A stretch of 64,000 nt of DNA, from assembly GCA_025093985.1 (NCBI GenBank), contig JACAAK010000003.1, positions 4,836,001-4,900,000 of the forward strand, written 5' to 3'. Under the pieces are notes generated by a model. It made no database searches. It was not told the DNA's origin and saw nothing but the letters and a program-made list of their open reading frames with translations. Positions 13,931 through 26,771 of the stretch are shown here, piece by piece. The translations under genes and the position numbers were made by a program. Numbering within the stretch: position 1 is the first letter of the stretch; each line of letters opens with the position of its first letter. The DNA is from Calvatia gigantea. Lineage: Eukaryota > Basidiomycota > Agaricomycetes > Agaricales > Lycoperdaceae.

Positions 13931-15029
13931 GGCTATAAAACAGTAAAAGAGACGGCAGAGCCCAAGGTAACATACTCCAGTCTCGCTGATGGCGACCGCC
14001 CAGGTGTCCAGTGAGAGACTGTCACGGTTGTCCTTGAAGAGTCCTTAGGATCCGAGGTCACAGTAGTCAAATGACCCTGGAAGAAAGTCAAAATTACTTC
14101 AGAACGCTGAGCGCCCAGACAAGAAATCCTCAAGTCGCACATTGGCTGCTATTGGTCATGCTTGCCCTTTTGGTCTGATCCCCTAGATCATAGCTTGGTG
14201 CTTGAGTGCAATATGGACTACACTTAGAAGCATGGGTATCCCGCACAACCTGGGTTTATGAATGTGCGATCCGGGATTGTTCGTTACCAGGCGAACCCTG
14301 AGTTATCTGACTCAGAGTCAAAGCTCGTAAATCAACGCCCCCAACATTGACAGACAGACAGGTACTGAAGCGGTTCCACTGAGAGTACCGAACACATTAA
14401 ATTTGGGAGCCCTCCTGTTATTTGGGTGTGTCGTCCATCATTTTAGGGTGTTTGGAAATATTTTGAGCTTTCAAGAGTGGAACAGACATACTAGGTGATT
14501 GTCAGGCCGTTAGTGGTCATAGCACTGCTAGACGTAATGGCGGGGTCAGGGTACAATAAGTGATGAACTACCCCAAAGGCGAGCGGGCGTACGGTCGTCC
14601 AAATATAATCTCGCCTTCTAATTGTCCTAAGTGTCCTAGAGAGGCGAAATTCGGGTTCCATGAACCACGAGATAGGAATTCTTTTGGATCCCCTTTAAAT
14701 TTACTTCTCAATGCTCCATCAGACATCGATTACCATCTAAGCGGTTAGGCCAAAAATATTAGGGTGTTCCATTAGGGTACGCTCTGGCTTAGGTGCGTAC
14801 TCGTCACTACGGATTACTAACTCAAGTAGTAGATTTGTTTGTTCTGTGGCAAATTTGAAAAGAGCGGGAGTTACAACAAGGAGAGAGTGTGACGACATAG
14901 AACACACAATAAGGAAATAGAACCGGGGGGTTACGCCAAGGTGGAACGCAGGACAAAGAGTGGGGTATGGAAGAAAAGGGTTAACAAGCGAGGGGTCCCA
15001 AGGGTGATAGGAAGGTCGAAAGGAGTGGA
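13931..15029. other. intergenic, no gene seen
   Basis: About 1.1 kb after the end of the tandem block. Only short ORFs without recognisable content; no duplicated text was noticed. Confidence 0.45.
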
Positions 15030-17252
15030 TTAGTTCTCTTCACAATGTACTGATCGTTCAATGCTGATTGTCACCTGTTGATATACAACCATCAATATCG
15101 GACACAATCACAGGAGTATCAGAACTAGACAAACCTTTGGTGAACGGGGAGGTGGGAATTCCTTAGAAGAAAGCTTGTATGTGAGTGAGGAAACAAACTC
15201 TGTGTTCATGAGATGAGGGATAGTCCTTACGGGATAATGACTTGTGCGCCGTGAGTCGGGGATTGGGAATTGGATCGGATGCTCGCGAGAATGGGCGGTC
15301 GTGGTTGATCTTGCACGCCGGAGGTTACGACGGGTGTTAAGTCTGGTTGGATGATGAACGTCGACGGGGTATGGTGACAGACGGATAGGAAGGACTTACG
15401 TTACTAAGAGTGAGTTGGCGTAGACTATGGGAGAGGTAAAATTTAGCTCAGGTGTTTGAACGGAGGGCCGAATGGAAGAAATCATTCATTAAGAAACGAA
15501 GGAACGTTCGCGGCGTTAGAATTCGGCGGAGCAGGGTCCCGAAGGGTTTTACAAGAAGACATAACAGGGGAAGTCACGAGCGGTGAGAACACTCACACTT
15601 CGCGATGACGAGATGCAGACCCATGAAGATGAGGTTGTTGGGCATAACCAGCCACTATTTCCAAACATGTCTCATCAGTCAAAACAATGATCACAGGTGC
15701 GTCAGCAGACCAGAAGAACGCACACATATCATTGACACAATCGTTCCGGCTCTTTTCGTCCAAAAATAGCGTAATCAAAATTTCAAAGTGTCAGAGGGCA
15801 GCATTAGAAGCATAGCACAAAAAAGGCGCACGTGGTCAAAGAGCCGGTTTCAAATGCATAGAGGATGAGTGAGTCAATGACGGCATTAAGACTGCGAAGG
15901 GTCGTGTATGAGCGGCGATGATACGTATTAGGTGTTTAATACGTACTTGAAATCGGTCGTTCGACTGGTCTTCAACAGAAAGAATAGTGAGCCGGTTATA
16001 AGGACATCGACCGCAGAGGAGAGTGCAAGGCCGAGTGTGAAATTCCACTAAATCTGGGAGATCAGATCTGTGCAAAATCACCGAGATGTTCGGAGGAATG
16101 GACAAACACGGAAATGCTGTTTGAATTGAGTGAGGCTCTTGAGGAGAATCCTGTGAGTTAGGATGATGCCGTGTGAATATCCAGCGATCGAAGTTATTCA
16201 GAAATAGCTTACAACTCGGCGGTTGTTACTGAAAAAATTGAACATGAAAGTTTAGCCACCAACGGAACACGAAGCCAGAAAAGGCCAATGATGGTATGTT
16301 GACTTACAACTTGCGGATGCTGCGGTTCCCATGTGGAGTCAAATGAGTGGCAGAATTCAACTGAAAAAAAAATACTGCACCTATCCGTGCGAGTGCTAGC
16401 AAGAGCTAATGGTTGTAATGTGAGGGACGTAAACCGCGGTTGCAATGTCGAGAACCGAACACGTACGATGGGTATAACCAAGAACCAATTACGCCTGCTC
16501 ACTTCATGATAGTCAGGGGATATGTCCATCCGTTGTTTGACAGCAAACCACTTACACATGAAGATCCTATGTGAGAAGAAGCTATCGTGTGCTTGAGAAC
16601 AAATGGACTTTTGAAGAGTTAAGAGGCGCGCACCAGTGGACGACAAATGTCAGGACACCCTATAATCAGCATGAGTACGATGAAGGGTTTGTTGAAGGAA
16701 AAATGAGCTAACCGTCACTGCAACAGTGGACTTAATAATGAAGGATTAGTTCGTGAAATCACCGCTCAAGATGCACATACTGAAATGGCCCTAGAAGACT
16801 GTATTAATGATTTGCTCTGGGTCACACGAATGAACATACCAAGAAAGAAAGTCGATGTGCTGTGCTTGTCCGAAGTACCCTATAAGCATATCCCACAGTC
16901 CCCCCCACATAAGTCCAGTATGCATAGCGTCCAGGAACCTGATCGAAGTTTGTCGTGAGCGAGTTGAAGCACTAACATGTTGGGCCTTACCAGACGAGGA
17001 GAACCTGAAGGGACGTTCAGCGAGGTCGTTCTATAAATACAAGGCAATACTCACCAAATATTTTATCCTCTTTCGATCACCCTCGTATGTCTTGAAGTAT
17101 ATGATGACTTGGATGGTCACCATGCCACTCAGCCTGGCGAAGTTTCTGAGTGAATATAAGCCGGGACGATAACCGAAAGTCGCAACGTACAGGGACGCGT
17201 AAAGCCCGCCCAGCAGCAGAGCACCAAAGGTTGTAGCGATGTTGACTGACAT
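15030..17252 (-). CDS. DUF6534-type multi-pass membrane protein
   Basis: Recognised from exon pieces on the reverse strand: start 17252 MSVNIATTFGALLLGGLYAS, then LSGMVTIQVIIYFKTY and DRKRIKYLV; LDAMHTGLMWGGLWDMLIG (near 16930-16860); HDSFFSHRIF and VSRRNWFLVIPIV; LNAVIDSLILYAFETGSLTT (near 15860); WLVMPNNLIFMGLHLVIAK (near 15650-15600); VYANSLLVT|LNTRRNLRRA. The last exon gives VTISIERSVHCEEN and stops at 15030-15032. This order of motifs is the usual Agaricomycete DUF6534 architecture (about seven hydrophobic segments, Arg-rich tail). Function is unknown; it probably lies in a membrane. Middle exons near 15780-15840 were not fully resolved, so an internal break is possible. Confidence 0.75.
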
Positions 17253-17941
17253 TGGTGTGTCGGGGAGAGGGAATAACGAAGACAGTGCCAGGTTGGGGGA
17301 AAGAATCCGGTGGATTGAAGCTTGGCGCGTTGTATTAAGAGGCCCCCGGACAAGGTTGCCGAAGCGTGAGCTAATAATGACAAGATCCCATCTGGAATCG
17401 GTTAAGCACTGGGTCAGGGTGGGATCCTAGGATCCCCAAACTGAACTAAACGGATCTATACCAAATAAACTCCATAGGCTGGCGACGACGTTGTGTCAAG
17501 GCCCAGAAGCCCAGCCATTGGTCACCGGTCAAGCTTTCTCGGCTTACCCTTAAACCAAAAAGCGTGGCTTGGCAGTATAGCGTTCATAAAACCAATGGGG
17601 GATACGATAGATAAGTATCAAATTTCCAACGCTCCAAGTGTCCTCTCAAGTTCATCCTACAGGCTGCCACCGAGGGCTCCCTCAGAGCTGAGATAGCCCT
17701 GGATGGTAACAAGAGTAACAAGATACGCTCTGCAATCCTTTTTTGCGAGCTAATTTTCAGGGTTTTTTTTTACCATCATCTGAAGTCGCATGGACCGGGC
17801 CAGACGGCAATGTCGGAAGCGAGGAGAGTCGAAGGTCGAGAAGGTGTTTCGCCGTCCACCCTGACGCACAGCTTACGTCAGCGAAATCAATATGCTCGGA
17901 TATCGCGTCGCAATTCTGTCCTGATCCACAAAACATCCATA
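17253..17941. other. shared upstream region, no gene seen
   Basis: The DUF6534-type gene and CCT3 are divergently arranged here. Short ORFs only. Confidence 0.45.
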
Positions 17942-20080
17942 ATGGCCTCTCAGACTCCTGTCTTTGTTATGAGTCAGTGGTAGGCATCCAGTCATAATCA
18001 TCAACTAAACTCACTCTTATATATATAGATACTGCTCCGGAACGCCAGTCGGGGCGCAAGGCACAGATCTCGAATATCACTGCGGCTAAAGTACGCTTTC
18101 GGCACTGGCAAGTGTATTACGCACGGTGCTCACGATTAACAGACAGTTGCAGACGTTATTAGAACATGTCTTGGTCCAAAAGCTATGTTGAAAATGATAT
18201 TGGATCCGATGGGCGGTATCTTGTGCGTTGCTGAGCCATTTTCGCGCCCGATTGCATAATAATTCTTGTACTTTTTTGCGCTCAGGCTCACGAATGATGG
18301 TAATGCTATCCTACGTGAAATCGACGTTGCACATCCCGCTGCAAAAAATATGATCGAACTCGCACGAACTCAGGACGAAGAGTGTGGCGATGGAACAACA
18401 AGTGTTATAATCCTCGGTTGGTCTTCCACGATCAACTCGGGATCTCCTCGTGACACTGACACGATCTTAGCTGGAGAAATTCTAGCACAATCTCTATCGC
18501 AACTAGAACGTGACATCCACCCTGTCGTCATCATATCAGCCTACAACAAAGCTCTGAAGGAGGCCTTGGAGATCGTCAAGCGGATATCAATTCCCATCGA
18601 CGTCAACGACGATGAACAAATGCTCAAGCTCATCAAGTCGTCGATTGGAACAAAATTCGTCGTTCGGTGGTCGGATCTCATGTGTAAACTCGCTCTCCAA
18701 GCCGTACGTACGGTTGCTCAGGACGACGGCTCCATCAAGACCGTGGATATTAAACGATATGCCCGAGTGGAAAAAGTTCCCGGTGGAGAAATTGAACAGA
18801 GTCGTGTGCTAGATGGTGTTATGTTGAACAAAGATATCACACACCCCAGTATGCGCCGACGAATCAAAAACCCTCGCATCATCCTTCTTGACTGCCCCTT
18901 GGAGTACAAGAAGGGAGAATCACAAACAAATATGGAATTTTCAAGGGAGACAGACTGGGAACGGGCGCAGCTTATCGAAGAGGACCAAGTCAAGGAACTG
19001 TGCCACAAGATTCTGGAGTTTAAACCTGACCTTGTATTCACAGAGAAGGGAATTTCTGGTATGTCTCAGGAATTTTCCTTCCTACAACTCATTCAATTGA
19101 TTTTCCCTGAAGACCTCGCCCAACATGTATTTGTACAAAACAACGTGACCGCAATTCGCCGAGTCCGCAAGTCGGATAACAACCGTATCGCGCTTGCGGT
19201 TGGCGCCACAATCGTCAACCGTGTGGAAGACCTACGCGAATCCGATGTTGGTACGAAATGCGGTCTATTCAATATAGAAAAAATTGGTGATGAGTAAGCA
19301 ACTTCATCACAGTCTTCTTTGAAAATCATTCCATTTATATCCCCATCCCCACCTTACAGATATTTCACATTCCTCACCGAATGCAGGACGCCGAAGGCAT
19401 GCACGATTCTCCTCCGCGGTCCATCGAAAGACTATTCTTAATGAGATTGACCGTAACCTCGCTGACGCGATGTCCGTTGCCCGAAATGTTGTCTTTGATC
19501 CATCGCTGGCACCTGGGGGCGGCGCTACTGAGATGGCCATAAGCGTGGGATTGCATGCGAAAGCGAGGACTATCGTTGGTATAGAGGGTTGGCCGTACAG
19601 AGCTGTTGCAGATGCTATGGAAGTTATCCCTAGAACGCTAGTGCAGAATAGCGGAGGGAACGCAATTAGGGTCCTAACCGAACTTAGGGTATGTTTTCCC
19701 TCGGTTTCGGTTTATCAGTCTTCTTTGGATTTTTGATTGGGTTTATTTGGCTGATTTTGGTTGGTTGGTAGGCAAAAGCATGCGAATGGCGAAAATTCGT
19801 GGGGTGTGAACGGAGACACCGGAAAGATAGCCGACATGAAGGGAGTATGGGCTGTATGAGTCTGCCAGTGTGAAAATTCAGACGTTTAAGACTGCCATTG
19901 AGGTGAGTGTGGAGTACCTCACCTGAGGCTGACATTCGTCATTAATCATGTTGATAGGCTGCACGTATGCTGCTTCGCGTGGATGATGTCGTTCAGGCCG
20001 TAAGGAAGGATCGTGAACAGGGTGGCAGCGGACTCGAACAAGGAGCGGGGGATCGCGAGGAGATGATGGAGCGCGATTAG
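17942..20080 (+). CDS. CCT3: T-complex protein 1 subunit gamma (CCT3), with three +1 breaks
   Basis: Group II chaperonin subunit that folds actin and tubulin in the cytosolic TRiC/CCT ring. Start MASQTPVFVMN|TAPERQSGRKAQ, then ITAAK|TVADVIRTCLGPKAMLKM, LLTNDGNAILREI, the ATPase signature DEECGDGTTSVIIL|AGEIL, RYARVEKVPGGEIEQ, KNPRIILLDCPLEYKKGESQ, TEKGIS|DLAQHVFVQ, AIRRVRKSDNNRIA, TECRTPKACTILLRGPSKD, LAPGGGATEMAISVGLHAKA, WPYRAVADAMEVIPRTLVQN and LLRVDDVVQAVRKDRE. Introns are all present, so this is not a retrocopy. Single extra bases at about 19433 (before ILNEID), 19774-19777 (AKHANGEN) and 19841-19843 (MKEYGLYE) break the C-terminal third; deleting each restores the consensus. As CCT3 is normally an essential single-copy gene, sequencing error is my preferred reading. 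Confidence 0.9.
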
Positions 20081-21360
20081 TTCATTAGCGTAGTAAAGAG
20101 AACTTTACGTGTAGTCATAGAAGCGTTGCCCTTTTCGAAGGTGTTTCGCGTGTTTTTGCGATGTAAAAGAGAGGCTAAAGGCGGCAAGAAACCATTCGAA
20201 GGGCTAACGGATCCCACCTGGGGTCAGTACTTCAGTGTTGACCGGTCTGACGAGTCACTTATGGGCTTAGAAACGGATTCCCCGAAGGTATCCAGAGCTG
20301 CGGAAATGCACCAGAGTTGAAACCTCCAACATCCGAAGCATCACTAAAGCGTGATGTGCTTCTCGGGCCCAAAAAAGCAAATTTTCTTGTCGATGTTCCC
20401 AGTGCAGGTAGCCTGCCACCAGTCACGACGTTTCTAATGTCTAATCTACCTGACCCATCAGAAGGTCCTAAAAACTTAGGGAAACAGAATGAGGCAGTCG
20501 GAGATATATAAGAATTTCTGTTCTGGTTCATGAATTGTTTTCACAGTAAATTGCATGTGTCGGGGTTTGTCCATGTCCGACAACGCCACACATGGGGCTC
20601 ACCTCTAGTCAGCACGCGTCCCGCATTCAATAATTTGTCTCACACTCTGGGAGAGACTAAATTGGATAATGCATCATTTACTGTTACACTGGGTAGCGTA
20701 CCCGCTCACTGTTCCTGGTGTAAACCGCCCTATCTCGACCGTGCCCCATCTGCCTGTGCGATAAATGGTTAGAAGATGTGATTGGGGGCCGTGATATTAC
20801 ATCAGTGATAGAGATGGGGCGGGCCTACAGGTGGCTGGCGATCCGGAGAAGAGACTCCCAGCAATTAATCAAGCTCAAGGATGGGTTCGGCGCTGAGGAT
20901 AAAAATAATCGCCATGGGTAACACGGCTAAGGCCAAATCAGTCCATGGAGCCGATCCTCGCATTAACTTCGCGACCCTGCTCTGACAAAGCTGGTGATAT
21001 CCATCACCCTGCTCAGCGGCTGGGTTTTTCCGGTCAGTGGGATCTGAGGCGCAGCTGCCATTTGAGGAGGCACTTGACTCAGGACTGGAGTAAACAATAG
21101 TTATAATGCCGCTCTATGCGACGAGATGCCAGAGGGGGAGGGCAGATTACCAATTCAGGTTGGCACTAAACTACGTTCGTAAAAATAAACACACAAGTAC
21201 ACCGGATGTTTTTTCCAGTACTGGAACGGAGAATTACACGACATGTAGTTAATGAGCACACAAACAGAAAGGGAGTGATTGTGAATCGCAACTTGAGAAC
21301 CGACACGGGCGGATAGCGAACCCATGAGATATCACCCTTTATTACCCAGATCCTCTCTCT
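20081..21360. other. intergenic, no gene recognised
   Basis: Contains a weak open stretch (20260-20510, + strand, with PPTSEASLKRDVLLGPKKAN) that could be an old coding remnant; it lacks a start, introns or family features. The rest shows nothing I can interpret. Confidence 0.4.
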
Positions 21361-23035
21361 TCATGGTAGTGCTGTATCTGGCTTCATCCCGGTGGCTTCC
21401 TTTAAGTTGGCGCGTTTCGTCCACCGCTTTGTCATTTTGACACTGTATTGGTTGAATCTGTTGAGGGCAAGCGCGAAGTAAACAACGACCATCCCGAAAA
21501 CTACGCAAGTAAAGATGTGGAAGCCTTCTTCTGTTGAAGGCGCTGCTGAGAAAGTGGAGTCCGGTGGAAGATTCGCCCGAGAGTTCCACATAAACCAGAT
21601 GATGCAGACAATGAAGACGAGAATAGACCTGAGAGGGAATGACAATTCAGCACAGCGCATACCGTCGGGGATGGAGGGGTCATACCAGGCCAACCAAATC
21701 GCGGGTAAAGCCAACATTATCCACATATTCCAGAAAGGTACGTCATATTTTTGTGCTTCCTATGGATGCGTTAATCAGGGCATGAAGACAATCGTTGATG
21801 CACTGCACACCTTTGCCCACTCAACTATCGTATACGTGTTACGCATTCGCGAAAACTGAATAATATATAAGGCGCCATGGACTAAACTAGAGAGCGCCAG
21901 AAGGAGGGACCAGAAGGTGAGACTCCGTGTTGTGGGGTCATCCGCAGCGCTATCTATTTGAAAAAAGTGCAATGATTCCCCTATAAAGATGAGCTCAAAT
22001 TCTCCGGAGTACCAGGAATAACAAACTTACGGGACGAGCACAGCAGAAAGAATGTTCATAGTCTTCCACTCTCCTATAAAATCATCAACCAAATTCTTCC
22101 ACTCATCCTTCAACTTTCGATGCGCCACGGCACCAGGTGACGATGGCACCTGGGCCTGGCCACCAGATGCGCTCTCGTAAGTGCCAATGGGTTGTGCGGC
22201 CAGCACTGTATCTCCATCTCTAGGTGAGGAGTGGTCTGCAAAGAACGTCATCTCCTCGATTGAAAGATCAGCATCTTTCAAAACCTGGTCAACGCGAGAG
22301 AAGTACAGGGAAGGCAGTCCAAAAAGGAGCGTCAAATATAGGTTGCATATTAAAAAGTAGAAAAGTGTGAGGAGAAATTGTCCGAACGACACCTCGAGTG
22401 CAGTGTCGGCGGTGTTATTGCGCTCAAGGTCGCTTGTAAGCGTGGCATGGGCGGCCCGGTATGATGATGGCCAAGGATATACAGACTCATAGATAGGGCC
22501 CGAGCGTGTCATGGAATCAATATGTTCGATAACACCAACGCGTTCATTGGGGTTGGCCAAGGGCGTCAGAGCACCGACATTAAGTGAATTCGGATCTGGT
22601 GGGTTATTCGAGGTCATTGTTCTTTGAGGGCCGGTGTCACGGGTTCGACCTTGACGGTCCGGGTGAGCTGTCGGCCTGTTGTCGGTAGAATCCTCAGGTT
22701 GTCATTCGTAAAAAATTTGCTGTGGAGTAAGATGTGGTGGCGGTGGTGGAATTCCCAAACTGATTATTTGAGGTCGACGTAAGTTTGGGCTTGTCGGTGC
22801 CAACAGGTTTCTGTTGGCTTGTGGACGCTACATTATTCTGAGGCTTGGTGGAGCCGACAGGCGCATTCGGATTGGAGGAAGTATGGTTGCTACGTTGTTC
22901 TCCTACGACTGTAGGCGTTAAAGGAATTGTGGGTCTCTGTCTGGGGGGGCTGAGTACGACGCGATGTGCATAGGCACTCTCGGAAGGTGATGAGTCAGTG
23001 TCTCTGGAGCGGCTAGCTGTTTGAGTATAATACAT
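21361..23035 (-). CDS. Agaricomycete membrane protein family A, paralogue 1, with +1 breaks
   Basis: Start 23035 (MYYTQTASRSRDTD), placed 78 bp from a TATA box. A long Ser/Thr/Pro-rich cytoplasmic-type N-terminus leads to YPWPSSYRAAHATL, hydrophobic segment FGQFLLTLFYFLICNLYLTL, LPSLYFSRVDQVLKDADLS, WKNLVDDFIGEWKTMN and SAVLVP. After the intron (donor 22030) come RSLTFWSLLLALSSLVHGA, then exon 3 (21759-21686) NMWIMLALPAIWLAW, then exon 4 (21628-21361) ILVFIVCIIWFMWNSRANLP and FHIFTCVVFGMVVVYFALAL. I count five hydrophobic segments. Two single-base insertions interrupt it: near 22697 (joining the N-terminal frame to MTSNNPPDP) and in the A6 run at 21961-21966 (LFQIDSAAD). Paralogues at 24427, 27714 and 44042 share exon structure. 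I do not recognise a function. Confidence 0.75.
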
Positions 23036-23112
23036 GCTTTGGGAGACGAGAAGTATAGGAGGTTGGTCGCTGGATCTGTTGTTTGGAGGGATGGCGATGA
23101 GAGGGGATGAGG

Positions 23113-23120
23113 ATTATATA
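23113..23120 (-). promoter_or_regulatory. TATA box of membrane family A paralogue 1
   Basis: Reverse strand TATATAAT, 78 bp upstream of the ATG at 23035. It supports the upstream start over the internal ATG at 22617. Confidence 0.6.
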
Positions 23121-24426
23121 CGGCGCAATCTCAGGTGTGCCAGTCGACCGCTGACCACAAATTCTTCTTCGTGGGCAGCATAAAAACCATACCGGAACGT
23201 GACAGAATCTCAGTTGCTGTTAAACATCATTGTCGCTTCGATGGGATGCACCGCTCGTTTTCTTGGGCTGGGTAGTCTTTGGTGCTACTCATTCACCTTG
23301 GGGTATAGGATGAACTGGACAGATTCGTCAGCAGACTCCTTACAATGCAACGATGGGCAGTGCACTCACAGCGCTCCATGTGGATTGCTCATCAGATGGA
23401 CCAGATTCGCCCACCGCCTATCCACCATCGGGCGGTGCTTTTTTAAAAAAAAATCTGGATTCTGGACATACACAGGTCTGTTTGTTGAGGTTCCACAGTT
23501 TCGGAACCCAGAACATAGGCTTATCACCAATCCGACCACCAAACAGTCATGTGAACGATCTTACATGGACATTTGGTGAGAACATTCACATCATCTTCAG
23601 TAGCTTTCGTGGTTTATGTGCATTCAAGCACGCCCATATTGGTCCCATATGATAATCATTGTAAGAAGTAAGAAGATCTGTCTACTGGAGAGGTATCAAT
23701 ACCGACGTAACAAGGCCGACAAGAATACGAGACCCAGAAGATGGTCCAGGTCATGAGTCGAAACAGCCACCTTAGAGGTAATAGGCCTGGAGTACAGGGA
23801 ACTACTTGCCATACTGTATCAGAAAATCAGAACAAAGAACATCGGACAACGGGAGGAAGAAAAACCACTCCTTTAGCACAAGATCTTGAACCATTGAAGC
23901 GAGTTGACTATGTCGTTCACGTACTCCATCGACGGAGTTCACTGGACGCAGGGTCATGGTTTACGAGTGTTACCGATGGCGAAGCCACCGTATGGAGCGC
24001 TGGCGGCGTAGGGACCACTTTTGACCCGCGATGTCTCAGGTCTGGCATAGAGTGTCCTTCTTCATCACCCCGCACCAACAGAATAGGGTGCAATTGACTA
24101 GTGGCTCGCCAATGTCTTGTTGATGTCCTAGAGTGTGCATCCCCAGTCGATACCCATGTTTTGCACACGATTCTGTCCCCATAGCTGAGGCTGATCACGC
24201 CGAACGAGGTTTCCTTTTACAGGGGGCGCTGTTCGGGAGGGTTTAGGAAGGATTTGAGCGACTGGTGGTAGGGAAGTGTGAAGATGATGGGGGAGGCGGC
24301 TCGACACTGGCCGACAAGCATAAATCCATATTGCCTCCCTGTGACGGTAAATACGTCGACGTAGGCTCTTGGAGCCCGTGTGCTTGGAACGTACCTTCTC
24401 CTGTGCATGGGATATCTGGACGTGTC
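23121..24426. other. intergenic with a C-terminal relic of family A
   Basis: The reverse strand around 24070-23990 reads EGHSMPDLRHRGSKVVPTPP, resembling SSVPDLRYWRPEADGNTTN at the very end of paralogue 3 (27714). It is an isolated 3'-end fragment. Nothing else recognised. Confidence 0.45.
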
Positions 24427-26094
24427 TCAAAGTCCACTAGGGACCTGCGACTCGGGCATTATCCAGAAATTATCCCTCCGCAACTCCAGTGGCTCGCCGT
24501 GCTGTGGATCAAAAGACGATTTTAATGGCTGAATCCCGTTGATATTTTGCGATGATTCCTGTTGTTGAGGTTCGGTGGTAGCTGGTGGACTGTTCCCAAC
24601 GCTTCCGAGCTGATTAGGCGGGGGCACTGGTGCTCCGGAGACAGTGGATGGACTTGGGGACTTGGATTGTACGTTGTGTGACGGTATCTGAACGCTCGAT
24701 CCTTGGGTTCCCCTAACCTGGTGTTGTGGGGCGCGTGGAAGAGGCGCAGATGTCGTAGTAAGTCCAAGTTGTGTCGCCATCGGGGAATACAGAGACACAT
24801 CTGGATGTTCCTCCTGGAATGTTTGGAGAAAACTTTCAAGCCGCATTTTCCAGGCCCTATCCGCTCTGCTACTAAATCGCCGCTGATACGTGATGATGAT
24901 AGCTATACCAACGAACAATCCCGTACCAAGGAGGACACAGATGAATACACGAAACAAGAGTTCCGTCGAGGGGGAAACATACAAAACAAGGTCGGATGGA
25001 GTGTCCGGGCGAGATCGCCACATGAACGTCATGACGCATATAATGAAGGTTATGATTGCCCTGAAAAAGCGTATTGAGTTACAGTATGAATAAATTGCAG
25101 TTCTCTGTGATCGTACCAAACTAGCCAGATTGCGGGCATGGCTAAGGCCACCCAGAAGTTCCACAGCATGGACTGGCCACGAGAGGTCTCCTAATCCAAT
25201 TGCTGATTAAAAAGGGGACTCTCTCTTAGCTTAACCCTCGTACCAAGGCGACTTCAGCAATAATGTATCCCTGACGCATGAACGAGAAGATACTGATAAA
25301 TGAACACCCATATAACAAACTAAAAAGCGAGCAAACGAGCGTCCAAAAGGCAAAAAAGCGTGCAATGGGATCCTTTGCAGCACCATCAATCTGAAAGAGC
25401 GTGAGAATTGCTCTGTCAAATATCAGTGTGAGCTCAGAGCTCAAAGAATGGGACCCAACCCAAACACGCACGGTATCAACAAAGCGGAGACAACATTGAG
25501 GGTATTCCACTCTCTCACGAGATCATCCAATAGTCTCTCCCATGCGCTCTGGAGTTGGCGGTGCTGCGGTGAAAGGTGGGCGGCATGACCCCTGTTCTCC
25601 ATACCCACCGCAAGAGCAAATTCTTTCAACTCGGACAATGTTAGATTGGCAGTTTCGAAAATTCTGGCGAACCGAGAGAAGTAGAGACCTGGGAGTCGGA
25701 ATAGACAATGAAGATATAGCTGGCGGGGCACGGTGTCGAGTAGAAAAACCCAGATCAAATAGGGCAATGTTTCCTTGAAAGCGAAATTGTCACTAAGGAA
25801 GGGCTGTTGAAAAGTAGAAATGGGTGAGTTCCGTATATCTGGGAATTCGGGTTCATTCCCCTCTGCATCGGAATTGCGACGGAGTGAAGTGCCAGGGGAC
25901 TGCGGAGGGGCATCCGGGCTCGATTGATTAGGAACTGAGTGACTTGGATCGGGTTGGACAGGAGGACCATGGGACGATGATTCGGACGAACAATTGCCAC
26001 CAAAATCACCAGCGCTCGGCAGGGAACGAGATCTATAGTTCTGCCATAAAGGCAAGATTGGCTCTGGAACTGATGTTGGGCGAATGTCTGTCAT
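24427..26094 (-). CDS. membrane protein family A, paralogue 2
   Basis: Start chosen at 26094 (MTDIRPTSVPEPILPLW) because paralogue 3 starts with the equivalent MSEIRPPSVPEP directly after an in-frame stop, and because the ATG at 26259 lies too close (about 22 bp) to the TATA box. Exon 1 has an Asp/Ser/Pro-rich tail, a hydrophobic stretch with RQLYLHCLFRLPGLYFSRFA, and LLDDLVREWNTLNVVSALLI. After introns: AILTLFQIDGAAKDPIARFF, LFSLLYGCSFISIFSF, SMLWNFWVALAMPAIWLVW, AIITFIICVMTFMWRSR, LFRVFICVLLGTGLFVGIA and a 120-residue Pro/Gln/Ser-rich C-terminal tail. Frame is kept at all junctions examined (CC|A, TTG|TCC, TG|G). Function unknown; five hydrophobic segments suggest a membrane location. Confidence 0.8.
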
Positions 26095-26280
26095 ATGCAA
26101 TTCTGACTTGGAGGTTGCGGATAACGAGGGGACGTCAGCTCCCTGTGAACATTTGGAGTGTCGAGCGAAGCGCCTAACGAGGCCCCCAAAGACGGAAATC
26201 GGCGTCTGATATAGATTAACCCTTAGCCTCCAAGCAAGGCAAGCTTCAATCAACTCCATCCAACTACTTCAGGCCTTCAG

Positions 26281-26288
26281 GGTTTATA
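26281..26288 (-). promoter_or_regulatory. TATA-like box of membrane family A paralogue 2
   Basis: Reverse strand TATAAACC. With initiation about 30 bp downstream, the transcript would begin near 26255, leaving an approximately 160-nt leader before the ATG at 26094. Confidence 0.4.
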
Positions 26289-26771
26289 TTTGTTCAGATG
26301 TCCTCGGTGGCCCTGTGGGTTTATACATATTAAATATACAGGTATTCATTGAGAATATTGCAGTGCGACGTTTGGTGTAAGGAAGCTCACCCTATGCTCA
26401 GTGACCAATCGAAACGGCACAATGATGCGTCCGGCAAGATCGCGAGTCTATCGGAAAGTAGTCTTGGACATCACAACACAGCTGTCACTACAGAAGTTAT
26501 TCTTAAGAACAGCCTACTTGTACGGATGATCGTTCATGCGAGGCTACTCAGACGAAGTACTCCGCACTTGGGGAGATATTGTAGACGAGAGAGACACGCG
26601 ACAGGAGGGATTAGGCCCCTTGAAACTAAGGTTCTGTTGAATTGCCAAACCGCTCCGAGACATCCGGAGTGCCATACTGGCCATCAGAGCGCCCACTGTC
26701 GTGCCAGTTAGACTTCCACGGTGGGCACCTATTTCATAGACGGACACTTAACATAGTGCCGTGACTCTTAG

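Noticed and set aside
18612..19100. Antisense and alternative-frame ORFs across CCT3
   Set aside because: Shadow frames of a highly conserved coding region; no independent features.
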